A stretch of 64,000 nt of DNA from Chitinophaga arvensicola (GCF_900110835.1 NZ_FOJG01000002.1:434001-498000), one strand, 5' to 3'; counted from the stretch's first letter, positions 54,172-62,897 are shown. Notes: generated by a model not told the origin, from the letters alone. A program made the numbers and translations.

Positions 54172-56352
54172 ATGCGAAAGACCATTATTGTATCGAACAG
54201 GCTGCCAGTAAAGATTTCAGAGACGAATGGGGAATACACCCTTCAACCTAGCGAAGGAGGCCTGGCAACGGGCCTGGGGTCCATCTACCGGGAAGGAAAT
54301 AATATCTGGATAGGCTGGCCGGGACAGGAGATCACAGACCAGAAAGATCAGGACAAAGTAACCAAACAGTTGCGTAAGATAAACCTGATGCCGGTATACC
54401 TGACACAGGATGAAATCAACAACTTTTATGAAGGCTTTTCCAATGAAACACTGTGGCCGGTTTTCCACTATATGGCCGTTTATGCGCACTATGAACAGAG
54501 CTATTGGGATGCCTATTACCAGGTAAACAAAAAATTCAGGGATATTATCATGAAAGTAGCAGAACCCGGAGACACTATCTGGATTCACGACTACCAGTTA
54601 TTATTACTCCCTGGCATGATCCGCGCAGAAATGCCGGAGATCTCCATCGGCTTCTTCCAGCATATTCCTTTTCCTTCTTTTGAATTGTTCCGTCTCATTC
54701 CATGGAGGGCGGAGATCCTCGAAGGTATGCTCGGCGCCGACCTGATGGGTTTTCACACTTTTGATGATACCCGTCACTTCCTGAATGCCGCCAGCCGCAT
54801 CCTGCCCGTGAACACCTCCGCCAACGTGGTATCGTATAACGACCGCGCTATTGTGGTGGAAACATTCCCCATGGGCATTGATTATAACAAGTACGCCGAG
54901 ATGGGCAAAGACCCCGAAGTATTACAACAGGTCCAAAACCTGAGGGAAAACTTTGGCAATGACCGGCTCGTACTTTCGATCGACCGGCTCGATTACAGCA
55001 AGGGAATATTACAAAGACTACAGGCCTTTGAACTCTTATTGCAACTGCATCCTGAATATATCGGGAAAGTGGTGCTTTATATGATTGTAGTACCTTCCCG
55101 CGACCAGGTGCCGCAATACAAGGAATTGCGGGATGAAATTGACAAGCAGGTAGGAAACATCAATGCCCGTTTCCGTACGCTCGCCTGGCATCCAATTCAG
55201 TATTTCTATCGTTCGTTTCCGTTTGAAACGTTATCCGCGCTGTACAATTTCGCGGATATCTGCCTGGTAACACCCATGCGCGACGGTATGAACCTCGTGA
55301 GCAAGGAGTATGTGGCCAGCCGCAGTAATAACGATGGCGTATTGATCCTGAGTGAGATGGCCGGGGCATCTAAAGAATTAATAGATGCTATTATCGTCAA
55401 CCCCAATAATATTGGCGCTATTACCCGCGCTATCGTAGACGCCCTGAACATGCCGCTTCCGGAACAGCAACGGCGGATGAAACAAATGCGTTCGGTGGTA
55501 TCCAAGTTCAATATCAATCACTGGGTAAAGCTGTTCATGACCCGTCTGCAGGAAGTCAATGAAATGCAAAAGAATATGCTCGCCCGCAGGGTAAACCAGG
55601 AAACAGCGGTATTGATCCGTCAGCAATATTTCAATAGCAAGAAACGCATCATCTTCCTGGATTATGATGGTACCCTGGTTGGCTTCCAGCCTAATATAGA
55701 CCAGGCCTCACCGGATCCTGATCTGTACCAGCTATTGCGTGAACTGGCCAGCATTCCGGGCAACGACCTGGTAATGATCAGCGGGAGAAATCACGAAACG
55801 CTGGGAGAGTGGTTCGGTCACTTAGACCTGGACCTCATTGCGGAACATGGCGCCTGGCAAAAAACTAAGTCCGGCGAATGGTACCAGTTGCCGGGCCTTA
55901 CCGACAAGTGGAAGAAAGAATTGTTGCCTATCATGGAACTGGCCACTGACCGTACACCGGGTTCCTTTATTGAAGAGAAAAGTTACTCCCTGGTGTGGCA
56001 TTACCGTAAAGTGGAATCCGGTTTGGGTGAACTGCGCGCCAATGAACTGATGAATACACTGCGTTATTACACGGTGGAGAAAGGTTTACAGGTGCTGCCC
56101 GGAGATAAGGTAATAGAAGTGAAGAACGTAGAGATCAACAAGGGAAAGGCGGCTCTCAGTTGGCTGAATCATAAAAAGTATGATTTTATTATGGCCATGG
56201 GTGATGATGTAACAGACGAGGATATCTTTAAAGCATTACCGCATAAGGCCATAACTATCAAAGTAGGCAGCCAGGTATCTGCCGCACAGTACTATTTAAG
56301 AAGTTATCATGAGGTGCGACATTTGCTGCGGACATTACGCAACAGGGAATAG
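54172..56352 (+). CDS. Trehalose-6-phosphate synthase/phosphatase fusion
   Basis: A 726-residue two-domain enzyme. Residues 1-460 are a GT20 trehalose-6-phosphate synthase (IIVSNRLPVKI, IWIHDYQLLLLPGMI, IDRLDYSKGI, CLVTPMRDGMNLV). Residues about 490-726 are a HAD trehalose-6-phosphate phosphatase with the nucleophile motif DYDGT at 497-501 and MGDDVTDEDIF near the end. The fusion makes trehalose from UDP-glucose and glucose-6-phosphate. It is followed by genes for breakdown and phosphorylation, forming a trehalose module. Confidence 0.96.
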   Translation: MRKTIIVSNRLPVKISETNGEYTLQPSEGGLATGLGSIYREGNNIWIGWPGQEITDQKDQDKVTKQLRKINLMPVYLTQDEINNFYEGFSNETLWPVFHYMAVYAHYEQSYWDAYYQVNKKFRDIIMKVAEPGDTIWIHDYQLLLLPGMIRAEMPEISIGFFQHIPFPSFELFRLIPWRAEILEGMLGADLMGFHTFDDTRHFLNAASRILPVNTSANVVSYNDRAIVVETFPMGIDYNKYAEMGKDPEVLQQVQNLRENFGNDRLVLSIDRLDYSKGILQRLQAFELLLQLHPEYIGKVVLYMIVVPSRDQVPQYKELRDEIDKQVGNINARFRTLAWHPIQYFYRSFPFETLSALYNFADICLVTPMRDGMNLVSKEYVASRSNNDGVLILSEMAGASKELIDAIIVNPNNIGAITRAIVDALNMPLPEQQRRMKQMRSVVSKFNINHWVKLFMTRLQEVNEMQKNMLARRVNQETAVLIRQQYFNSKKRIIFLDYDGTLVGFQPNIDQASPDPDLYQLLRELASIPGNDLVMISGRNHETLGEWFGHLDLDLIAEHGAWQKTKSGEWYQLPGLTDKWKKELLPIMELATDRTPGSFIEEKSYSLVWHYRKVESGLGELRANELMNTLRYYTVEKGLQVLPGDKVIEVKNVEINKGKAALSWLNHKKYDFIMAMGDDVTDEDIFKALPHKAITIKVGSQVSAAQYYLRSYHEVRHLLRTLRNRE

Positions 56353-56370
56353 TCTTTATATAATATAAGA

Positions 56371-56400
56371 AAAGGAGGGGAGCATAAACTCCCCTCCTTT
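56371..56400. terminator. Bidirectional terminator
   Basis: A perfect 12-bp stem (56371-56382 with 56389-56400), 6-nt loop and A/T-rich ends between convergent genes. Confidence 0.88.
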
Positions 56401-56417
56401 ATTTTATATACAAATCA

Positions 56418-58199
56418 CTATAGAAAAATGGGGGTATCCAGTTTCATGGCTATCCGGTAGGCTGCGTTCATTAAGCCTACGTGACTGTAAGCCTGCGGGA
56501 AGTTGCCCCACTGACTGCCGGTTTCGGCTTCCACATCTTCACTGAACAACAATAAGTGGTTGGAATATTGAAGCAGTTTACCGAACTCCCGCTGTGCGTC
56601 GTCCAGTCGCCCTACGCAGGCGAGTGCTTCCACATACCAGAACGCACATACGAGAAACGTGGTTTTGGGTTTGCCAAAGTCATCTGAATGAAGATATCGA
56701 TAAAATAGTCCTTCCGGTGTTTTCAGTTCTTTCTCCAAACCAGCCAGGTGATCCCTTGCCTTTTCGGAGGCGGGGTCCAGGTAGTTCATCATGATTAATT
56801 GAAGGGTGCTGGCATCGAGGTGCTGGCTGCCGGCGGCATTGGTATATACTTTACGCACCGGATCGTAGCAGCTTTCAATATGTGCGGCAGCGCGTTCTTT
56901 CAACGCAATGGCTTTCTGGAGCAAGTCTTCGTTACCGATAGTGCGCGCCATTTTCTCAGCAGCAGCACAACCTGCCCACTGGAACAGGTTCGTATAGCAA
57001 TGAACGTTAGCCATGTTCCTGAATTCCCAGATACCTGCATCTTTTTCATCGATCGTTTTCTCTATCTTCTTGAGAAGCAGTTCAATCCAGCGGTCAGAAT
57101 CCTTTCTCTCGGAAAAAATAAAACGATGATCAGTATATAATGGTAGCATGGAAATAAGCACCTGACCATAAATATCGTTCTGGATATGTTCATAGGCCTG
57201 GTTGCCTACACGCACCGGTTTATTTCCCATGTAGCCATCGAGGTGCGGCAGAATGGTTTCCGAAAGAGTCTTTTGCCCGGTAATGCCGTACAGTGGCTGA
57301 TAGCGGAAATCTCCGGAGAAGGAAATATCAGTGATATACCCGAAGTAACGTTCCATTTCTTCGAAATGCCCGATGTGGTTCAGGGCGGTAATAATATAAT
57401 AGGTATCCCGCATCCAGCAATAGCGGTAATCCCAGTTACGCCCGCTTTCCGGGAACTCCGGTAAACTGGTGGTGCTGGCTGCAATGATGGCGCCGGTATC
57501 TTCGTATTGATGGATCTTCAGCGCCAGCGCTGCGCGGATCACATAAGGCTGAAAGTAATTGGCGATAGAAGAATGTTTGATCCAGGTGCGCCAGTAGGTA
57601 ATGGTTTCCCGGAGAAAACGTTCTGCCGTACTGGCCAGGGGCGCTTCCAGCGGATGTCCGTAAGTGAGGATCAGGTACCGGGTGTCGTTCAGTACGAAAT
57701 ACTCTCCGTCGATCAGGTAGCTGACAGCGATATTAGTGGTAAGACGGATGTTTTCCTCACAGCCTGTAAACTCGATATGGCTGCTGCCCCTCATTGGTCG
57801 CAGTTTTTGTGCGCCATAATCGCAGGTAGGTTCGCATTTCACCTTGATGCGGGGAGAGCCTTCTAGCGGTTCTATCTTCCGGATCAGCATCAGGGGTTTG
57901 AAAAAGCGTTCGTACTGCAGGAAGCGGGGGGCAAAGTCTGTTATCCGGTAGCTGCCTTCCGTAGTGGAGATTTCTGTACATAGTACATTGGTGTTCTCCA
58001 GGTAGTACTGATGGGAAGAATAGTCGGCCTCCGGTAAAATGGAGAATTCGCCGCCTTTCTTTTTATCCAGTAGTCCACCGAAAACAAAAGAGCTATCCAT
58101 GCGGGGCCAGCAAAGCCAATCGATGTTTGTGTTCTTGTTAATGTGCGCGAGAAATGCGCAGTTGCCAATAAGTCCTGTCTGATAGGTATGTCGTTCCAT
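56418..58199 (-). CDS. GH15 family glycoside hydrolase, probably a trehalase
   Basis: A 593-residue (alpha/alpha)6 glucohydrolase-type protein without a signal peptide. The N-terminal TGLIGNCAFLAHINKN and DWLCWPRMDSS, and the core NWDYRYCWMRD are family hallmarks. GH15 members beside OtsA/OtsB genes include mycobacterial trehalase, so trehalose is the likely substrate, with glucoamylase-like activity as the alternative. It is divergent from glucokinase and convergent with the synthase. Confidence 0.88.
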   Translation of the reverse strand: MERHTYQTGLIGNCAFLAHINKNTNIDWLCWPRMDSSFVFGGLLDKKKGGEFSILPEADYSSHQYYLENTNVLCTEISTTEGSYRITDFAPRFLQYERFFKPLMLIRKIEPLEGSPRIKVKCEPTCDYGAQKLRPMRGSSHIEFTGCEENIRLTTNIAVSYLIDGEYFVLNDTRYLILTYGHPLEAPLASTAERFLRETITYWRTWIKHSSIANYFQPYVIRAALALKIHQYEDTGAIIAASTTSLPEFPESGRNWDYRYCWMRDTYYIITALNHIGHFEEMERYFGYITDISFSGDFRYQPLYGITGQKTLSETILPHLDGYMGNKPVRVGNQAYEHIQNDIYGQVLISMLPLYTDHRFIFSERKDSDRWIELLLKKIEKTIDEKDAGIWEFRNMANVHCYTNLFQWAGCAAAEKMARTIGNEDLLQKAIALKERAAAHIESCYDPVRKVYTNAAGSQHLDASTLQLIMMNYLDPASEKARDHLAGLEKELKTPEGLFYRYLHSDDFGKPKTTFLVCAFWYVEALACVGRLDDAQREFGKLLQYSNHLLLFSEDVEAETGSQWGNFPQAYSHVGLMNAAYRIAMKLDTPIFL

Positions 58200-58358
58200 G
58201 GGCCTTTGGTTTGTGATGAATTACATTTTCCTGGTAAAATTGTTCAACGCGGAACAAAAGCTATTCCAAGAATGCGGCCGGAGGCATTAATTAACAAAAC
58301 ATAAGGATGCTGTATTATAAATGGAAACCCTTATTTTTAAGTATAAAGTTCCACAACG

Positions 58359-59414
58359 ATGCAAACATTGAAAAAGCAGTCCTATCTCCCGCGCTTCATA
58401 GAGCCGGAGCAGGGAGGTGACACCAAAACCTGGCTGCTGGCCGGAGATCTGGGAGGCACTAAAACCAATCTGGCGTTGTTCAGTAGCCTGAATGGAGAAT
58501 TGGATCTGATCCGGGAAGAGAAATATGCTTCGCGCGACTACCAGAATTTCTCTGAGATGATAAAGCATTTTCTCAGTGAAAGCAGCGATACGCCACCTAA
58601 TCGTATATGCATCGGCGTAGCCGGACCGGTAGTGAGGGGAAAAGTGGAGCTGACTAATCTGAGCCGGGAGTTGAGTGAGGACGAAATCCGACAGAGTACT
58701 GGTATTAACGCTGTAGCCCTGATCAACGACCTGGAAGCCACTGCTTATGGATTGGCCACTTTATCGCCTCATCAGCTGACCACGCTGCATCGCGGGGCGG
58801 CAGACCATACGGGGAACATCGCGATTATAGCCCCTGGTACCGGCTTGGGAATGGCCGGCCTGTATTGGGATGGCGAGCACCATCATCCGTTTCCTACGGA
58901 AGGAGGACATACCGATTTTGCTCCGAGAACAGACCTGGATATTCTGTTGCTCCGTTATTTGCAGGAAAAATATGAAGTAGTAAGCTGGGAGCGACTGATC
59001 AGTGGCCCCGGTATCAGTGATATTTATGTATTTCTGCGCGATATCAAAGGTATGGAAGAGCCGGCGGAGTTGAAAGCGGCTATGGATGCCGGAGATCCTT
59101 CTGCAGAAATCAGTAAGGCGGCGATCGCCGGAAAGGTCCCCATCTGTATGAAAACGATGGAATTATTTGTGCGTTACCTGGCGCGGGAATCCTGTAACCT
59201 GGTGCTGAAAATGAAAGCCACCGGGGGGCTGTTCCTGGGAGGAGGGATTCCGCCCAAGATTGCGTCCTTACTGGAAACAGGCGAATTCTATCATCATTAC
59301 ATGCAGGGCGACCGGATGGCGGAATTACTGGCCAGTGTACCTATTCATATTGTGAATAATGATAAGTCGGCCTTATGGGGCGCGGCATTTTATGCTGGAT
59401 TATTAAAAGAATAA
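58359..59414 (+). CDS. glk: Glucokinase (bacterial ROK-unrelated Glk type)
   Basis: A 351-residue ASKHA-fold kinase. GDLGGTKTNLALF is the phosphate-1 loop, LINDLEATAYGLATL holds the catalytic Asp, IAPGTGLGMAGL the phosphate-2 loop, and PTEGGHTDFAPR the glucose-binding part, all of the E. coli Glk family. It would phosphorylate glucose released from trehalose by the neighbouring GH15 enzyme and return it as glucose-6-phosphate. The N-terminal 25 residues are longer than usual. Confidence 0.94.
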   Translation: MQTLKKQSYLPRFIEPEQGGDTKTWLLAGDLGGTKTNLALFSSLNGELDLIREEKYASRDYQNFSEMIKHFLSESSDTPPNRICIGVAGPVVRGKVELTNLSRELSEDEIRQSTGINAVALINDLEATAYGLATLSPHQLTTLHRGAADHTGNIAIIAPGTGLGMAGLYWDGEHHHPFPTEGGHTDFAPRTDLDILLLRYLQEKYEVVSWERLISGPGISDIYVFLRDIKGMEEPAELKAAMDAGDPSAEISKAAIAGKVPICMKTMELFVRYLARESCNLVLKMKATGGLFLGGGIPPKIASLLETGEFYHHYMQGDRMAELLASVPIHIVNNDKSALWGAAFYAGLLKE

Positions 59415-59416
59415 AC

Positions 59417-59424
59417 TTATTTTT
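59417..59424 (+). promoter_or_regulatory. -7 element (TATTTTTG) of the fluoride-response gene
   Basis: An exact TAnnTTTG match. The predicted transcript start near 59428 is 5 nt before the riboswitch aptamer. Confidence 0.65.
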
Positions 59425-59432
59425 GGGAGATA

Positions 59433-59492
59433 ACAGGAAATGGTGTCTTCCTGACCCAAACCGTCAGCCCTTGGCTGTCTGATGGCGCCTAC
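59433..59492 (+). ncRNA. Fluoride riboswitch aptamer (crcB motif)
   Basis: CAGGAA (59433-59438) pairs with TTCCTG (59447-59452), enclosing loop ATGGTGTC. The loop's GGTGTC (59441-59446) pairs as a pseudoknot with GGCGCC (59484-59489). CAGCC (59465-59469) pairs with GGCTG (59473-59477). The conserved 3' signature CTGATGGCGCCTAC (59479-59492) and the AAAC joining segment match the fluoride-binding crcB motif. It sits directly upstream of a CLC-F type antiporter, its expected target. Confidence 0.88.
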
Positions 59493-59541
59493 AAATATTA
59501 TCGTGGTGGCAATGCTACCACATAATGCTGCTATTTGTAGG
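59488..59541 (+). promoter_or_regulatory. Alternative hairpin (riboswitch expression platform)
   Basis: The aptamer's 3' end CCTACAAATA (59488-59497) pairs perfectly with TATTTGTAGG (59532-59541). Inner pairs are 59498-59501 with 59522-59525 and an 8-bp stem with one G-U (59503-59510 with 59514-59521). The right arm ends 2 nt before the ATG and covers the GTAGG that would be the ribosome site. The hairpin and the aptamer cannot form together, so fluoride binding should free translation. Confidence 0.75.
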
Positions 59542-59543
59542 AT

Positions 59544-60830
59544 ATGAAAAAAATAACATCTTCGCTGGAACAATTCACAGTGGCTTATCAGCTGCTGCGT
59601 TGGACTGTATTGGTAACACCGGTCGCCATGATTGTGGGATCGCTTGTTGCCTTATTTCTATGGTTACTGGATTTCGCTACGCATGTGCGTTGGCAGCATG
59701 AATGGTTGCTGTTCGGCCTTCCTGTTGCGGGTGTACTGATTTATTGGCTGTATCGCATTGGTGGCAGGGATGCTGAGAAAGGGAACAACCTGATCATGGA
59801 AGAGATCCATCAGCCGGGTGGGGGAGTGCCAGCCCGTATGGCGCCACTGGTGCTGATTACCACTATTATTACCCATTTATTTGGCGGTTCAGCCGGCAGG
59901 GAGGGCACTGCGGTGCAGATTGGCGGTAGTATGGCGGGATTGATCGGGAAAAAACTGGGTCTATCGGCGCCAGATATACGAATTTTGCTGATGACAGGGA
60001 TCGCGGCTGGTTTTGGAGCTGTGTTTGGCACGCCTCTGACAGGTGCTGTTTTTGCCCTGGAGGTACTCGCGATTGGTGTAATGCGGTACGATGCGCTGGT
60101 GCCTTGCCTGATTGCAGCTGTTTTTGCAGATATTGTTTGTTCCGCCTGGGGCATTCATCACACGCACTATACTATTGGATACATAGGTAATGCCATCACG
60201 GAAAGCATTCCTTTTTTACATATGGACCTTTTACTGCTGGCTAAAGTGATTGTAGCCGGTGTTGCATTTGGCATGAGCAGTTTCCTGTTCTCGAAGCTGA
60301 TGCATAATATTAAACATCTCGCTAAAACTTATATTAAAATACCCTGGTTAATTCCGGTGATAGGAGGTATCGTAATTATCGGGTTGAGTTACGTGGCGGG
60401 TACGCGTGATTATCTCGGTTTAGGGGTATCCAGCAAATCGCCGGATGGTATCAGTATCCTTGCCGCGTTTGATCCGCAGGGAAATATCAACGACTGGAGC
60501 TGGCTCTGGAAGCTGGTTTTCACGGCCATTACATTGGGCATGGGTTTCAAAGGGGGAGAAGTGACCCCGTTATTTTTTATTGGTGCTGCATTGGGCCACA
60601 CGTTGGCATTACTCCTGGGCGCACCGGTGGATCTGTTTGCCGGACTGGGCTTTATTGCGGTTTTCGCGGGAGCCACCAACACGCCTATTGCCTGCACTTT
60701 GATGGGCGTAGAATTATTTGGCACCTCACATGTGTTGTATTTTGCTGTTGCCTGTTTTACGGCGTACTATTTCAGTGGTCACTCAGGCATCTATGGTGCG
60801 CAGCGCCTGGAAGTACAAAAACTACACTAA
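59544..60830 (+). CDS. CLC-F type fluoride/proton antiporter
   Basis: A 428-residue CLC-family membrane protein. In place of the chloride-type GSGIP it has GNNLI (80-84), and its gating motif is GREGT (118-122, E120). KGGEVTPLF gives E339 and T341, the pair characteristic of CLC-F fluoride exporters. The fluoride riboswitch just upstream supports that it expels fluoride. A chloride channel, which the family name would suggest, is therefore unlikely. Confidence 0.88.
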   Translation: MKKITSSLEQFTVAYQLLRWTVLVTPVAMIVGSLVALFLWLLDFATHVRWQHEWLLFGLPVAGVLIYWLYRIGGRDAEKGNNLIMEEIHQPGGGVPARMAPLVLITTIITHLFGGSAGREGTAVQIGGSMAGLIGKKLGLSAPDIRILLMTGIAAGFGAVFGTPLTGAVFALEVLAIGVMRYDALVPCLIAAVFADIVCSAWGIHHTHYTIGYIGNAITESIPFLHMDLLLLAKVIVAGVAFGMSSFLFSKLMHNIKHLAKTYIKIPWLIPVIGGIVIIGLSYVAGTRDYLGLGVSSKSPDGISILAAFDPQGNINDWSWLWKLVFTAITLGMGFKGGEVTPLFFIGAALGHTLALLLGAPVDLFAGLGFIAVFAGATNTPIACTLMGVELFGTSHVLYFAVACFTAYYFSGHSGIYGAQRLEVQKLH

Positions 60831-60868
60831 CAATTTTGTCAGTACCTTTTTATTCCCTTTGCTGCCAG

Positions 60869-60876
60869 TACATTTG
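60869..60876 (+). promoter_or_regulatory. -7 element (TACATTTG), leaderless spacing
   Basis: An exact TAnnTTTG match ending 4 nt before the ATG at 60880, so the transcript should start at or next to the start codon. Confidence 0.5.
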
Positions 60877-60879
60877 GGC

Positions 60880-61311
60880 ATGAGTAATATTACAGGGATG
60901 CATCACATCGCCATCCAGGCGAAAGACTATAAAGCAACGATTCAATTTTACGAGGCCCTGGGACTAACGCAGTTTCACAGCTGGAGTTTACCCGAATTCA
61001 ATATTGAATATGCGGCGTTACTGCAGATTCCCGGAACGGGATCTTTCATCGAAATATTTGACAAAAACGCCAACGTTGCTACACAGGGACGCAGAGCGGC
61101 AGTGGGAGAGTTGCCGGTATCAGGAGCCTTACTGCACTTTTGTTTTACTGTGAAAAACGCCACGGTGGCTTATAATGAAGCTATTGCTGCAGGTGCTGTC
61201 AGCTGCATACCGCCATCAGTGCTGTTCCTGGGAGAGCCGCCGCTTACGGTACATAATTCCCTTGTGTACGGGCTGGACGGAGAGGTCATTGAGTTTATCG
61301 AAGCATTTTAA
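60880..61311 (+). CDS. VOC (glyoxalase/bleomycin-resistance) family protein
   Basis: A 143-residue protein with the paired beta-alpha-beta-beta-beta fold: MHHIAIQAKDYKATIQFYEALG opens the first module and LLHFCFTVKNATVAYNEAIAAG the second, with a closing GEVIEFIEAF. The likely metal ligands are H in MHHIA, E in FIEIFDK, H in LLHFCF and E in VIEFIE, consistent with a metal-dependent VOC enzyme. The start at 60880 is chosen over the upstream frame; an ATG at 60898 is an alternative. The substrate is unknown. Confidence 0.85.
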   Translation: MSNITGMHHIAIQAKDYKATIQFYEALGLTQFHSWSLPEFNIEYAALLQIPGTGSFIEIFDKNANVATQGRRAAVGELPVSGALLHFCFTVKNATVAYNEAIAAGAVSCIPPSVLFLGEPPLTVHNSLVYGLDGEVIEFIEAF

Positions 61312-61423
61312 ACCGGTCAATTCGGTGTGTTTATGCGCATCTGTTATGCAATAGATAGTGTATTCTGTATCTGTTCCTGCGTGTTCATTTCCTTTTATTT
61401 TGTGAGATATAAAAATTAACCGC

Positions 61424-61534
61424 ATGAAAAAGGATGCGGACTGATCCCCGGGTATTTCGTGGAAAGGTATACTGGTAGCTGTTTTAGTAATGGCGCTTGC
61501 AGGTAGTTCATTCATTATTTTTAAAAGCAACAAC
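61424..61534 (+). pseudogene. Degenerate leader in frame with the RidA gene
   Basis: An ATG at 61424 opens six codons, ends in TGA (61442-61444), and the same frame continues open into RidA. It encodes ISWKGILVAVLVMALAGSSF, which is a good signal-peptide or membrane-anchor pattern. A small hairpin (61420-61425 with 61434-61439) covers the first ATG. Either the leader has decayed by a nonsense change, or the hydrophobic stretch is chance. Confidence 0.4.
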
Positions 61535-61951
61535 ATGGCACAAGAAACATACGCACCACAATTTATAAACCCGGCCGGGTTGTATGACCCTGCTCCGAAT
61601 GCATACTCTCATATCGCTGTTGTACCAGCCGGCCATACGCTCGTGTTCGTGGCCGGGCAGGGGGGAGAAGCCGCCGATGGCAGATTGGTGAATGATTTCC
61701 GTACACAATTAAAGCAGGCGTTCAGTAATCTGCAAACTGCATTGACTTCTCAAGGTTTAACCTTTAAAGATGTGGTAAAACAAACCACTTTGATTGTGGA
61801 TCACAATCCTGAAAAGCTGAAAATCCTGACGGAAGAATCTTTGCAGATCTGGCCCGATAAGCAATTTCCTGTCAATACGTTGATTCCAGTGCCTGGGCTG
61901 GCACTGGAGGGGATGTTGATTGAAATTGATGTGACAGCCGTTAAGCGGTAA
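61535..61951 (+). CDS. RidA family protein
   Basis: A 138-residue YjgF/YER057c/RidA-fold protein, normally a trimer that hydrolyses reactive enamine/imine intermediates. YSHIAVVPAGHTLVFVAGQGG and the C-terminal PGLALEGMLIEIDVTAVKR are family patterns. The conserved arginine of active RidA, usually in an RxxV context near the second half, is not evident here (NTLIPVPGLALEG), so the catalytic state is doubtful. I use the ATG at 61535; an earlier ATG at 61490 adds a hydrophobic leader. It is unlinked to amino-acid biosynthesis genes. Confidence 0.8.
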   Translation: MAQETYAPQFINPAGLYDPAPNAYSHIAVVPAGHTLVFVAGQGGEAADGRLVNDFRTQLKQAFSNLQTALTSQGLTFKDVVKQTTLIVDHNPEKLKILTEESLQIWPDKQFPVNTLIPVPGLALEGMLIEIDVTAVKR

Positions 61952-62047
61952 AGCTTTTTTATGCTGCAAACTCCGTTTTGTATGTAATTATTTGAATTTC
62001 GCAAATAAGCGATTGATATCGACAAACAACGGGGCCTTAACCCATCC

Positions 62048-62071
62048 TAACTTTGTGTAACAAAACACAAA
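62048..62071 (+). promoter_or_regulatory. SDR promoter with overlapping inverted repeat
   Basis: An exact -7 TAACTTTG (62048-62055) overlaps perfect 7-bp arms TTTGTGT and ACACAAA (62052-62058 and 62065-62071). The repeat covers the expected transcript start (near 62059), a good place for an operator. The leader is about 17 nt. Confidence 0.6.
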
Positions 62072-62075
62072 TAAG

Positions 62076-62840
62076 ATGGAAAACAACAATAAAATAGCGT
62101 TGGTAACCGGTGGAGGCCGGGGTTTAGGTAAGAATATGGCGCTTAAACTCGCAGAGAAAGGGTTAAATGTGATCCTTACTTACAACAGCCGCAAGGAAGA
62201 TGCCGAACAGGTGGTATCTCAGATTCAGCAAAGCGGACGGCAAGCGGCAGCCTTACAATTAAATGTTGGTGACCTGAAAAGTTTTGATTCCTTTTTTGAG
62301 CAGTTAAAAAAGTTGCTTCACGACGTCTTCAAGGCAGACAAGATTGATTTTTTAATCAACAACGGAGGTATCGGTGGACATGCGCTTATCGAGCAGGTAA
62401 CAGAGGAAATGTTTGATGAGTTACTCAATATACACTACAAAGGTGTCTACTTCCTGACACAGAAAGCGATTCCTGTTTTAAATGATGGTGGCGGCATTAT
62501 CAATATTTCTTCCGGACTGGCACGCTTCAGTTTACCTGGATCATCTGCCTATGCCTGTATGAAAGGAGCCATTGAAGTATTTACCAGGTATTTGGCAAAA
62601 GAACTGGCACCAAGAGGCATCCGGGCAAATACGGTGGCCCCGGGCGCAATAGCTACGGACTTCTCCGGTGGTCGTGTTCGTGACGACGAGCAAACCAACA
62701 AAATGGTCAGCAGTATCACAGCGCTGGGACGAGTAGGTTTGCCGGATGATATCGGCGGCGTAGTAGCGTTCTTATGTACGCCGGAAGCCGGATGGATGAC
62801 AGCTCAGCGGATCGAGTTGTCAGGCGGCATGCTTATCTAA
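62076..62840 (+). CDS. Short-chain dehydrogenase/reductase
   Basis: A 254-residue classical SDR. The cofactor loop TGGGRGLGKNMA, NNGG in the middle (FLINNGGIGG), the catalytic Ser in ISSGLARF and the YxxxK motif in SAYACMKGA are all present. NTVAPGAIATDFSGG closes the active site. It resembles 3-oxoacyl-ACP reductase-type or general SDRs; the substrate is not told by sequence. It has its own promoter and a strong terminator, and precedes the AraC-type regulator on the same strand. Confidence 0.9.
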   Translation: MENNNKIALVTGGGRGLGKNMALKLAEKGLNVILTYNSRKEDAEQVVSQIQQSGRQAAALQLNVGDLKSFDSFFEQLKKLLHDVFKADKIDFLINNGGIGGHALIEQVTEEMFDELLNIHYKGVYFLTQKAIPVLNDGGGIINISSGLARFSLPGSSAYACMKGAIEVFTRYLAKELAPRGIRANTVAPGAIATDFSGGRVRDDEQTNKMVSSITALGRVGLPDDIGGVVAFLCTPEAGWMTAQRIELSGGMLI

Positions 62841-62846
62841 AAAACT

Positions 62847-62897
62847 ATAGAGGATGTGGCTAACGTAATTACTTTTTACGTTAGCCACATCCTCTAT
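62847..62897 (+). terminator. Perfect 22-bp terminator
   Basis: Arms 62847-62868 and 62876-62897 pair perfectly over 22 bp with a 7-nt loop, followed by TTTTT. It separates the SDR from the AraC gene. Confidence 0.92.

Noticed and set aside
59544..60830. Chloride channel as the function of the CLC protein
   Set aside because: The chloride-type motifs are replaced by CLC-F ones and a fluoride riboswitch precedes the gene.
60718..60879. Upstream extension of the VOC frame
   Set aside because: It overlaps the CLC-F gene and the promoter; family homology begins after 60880.
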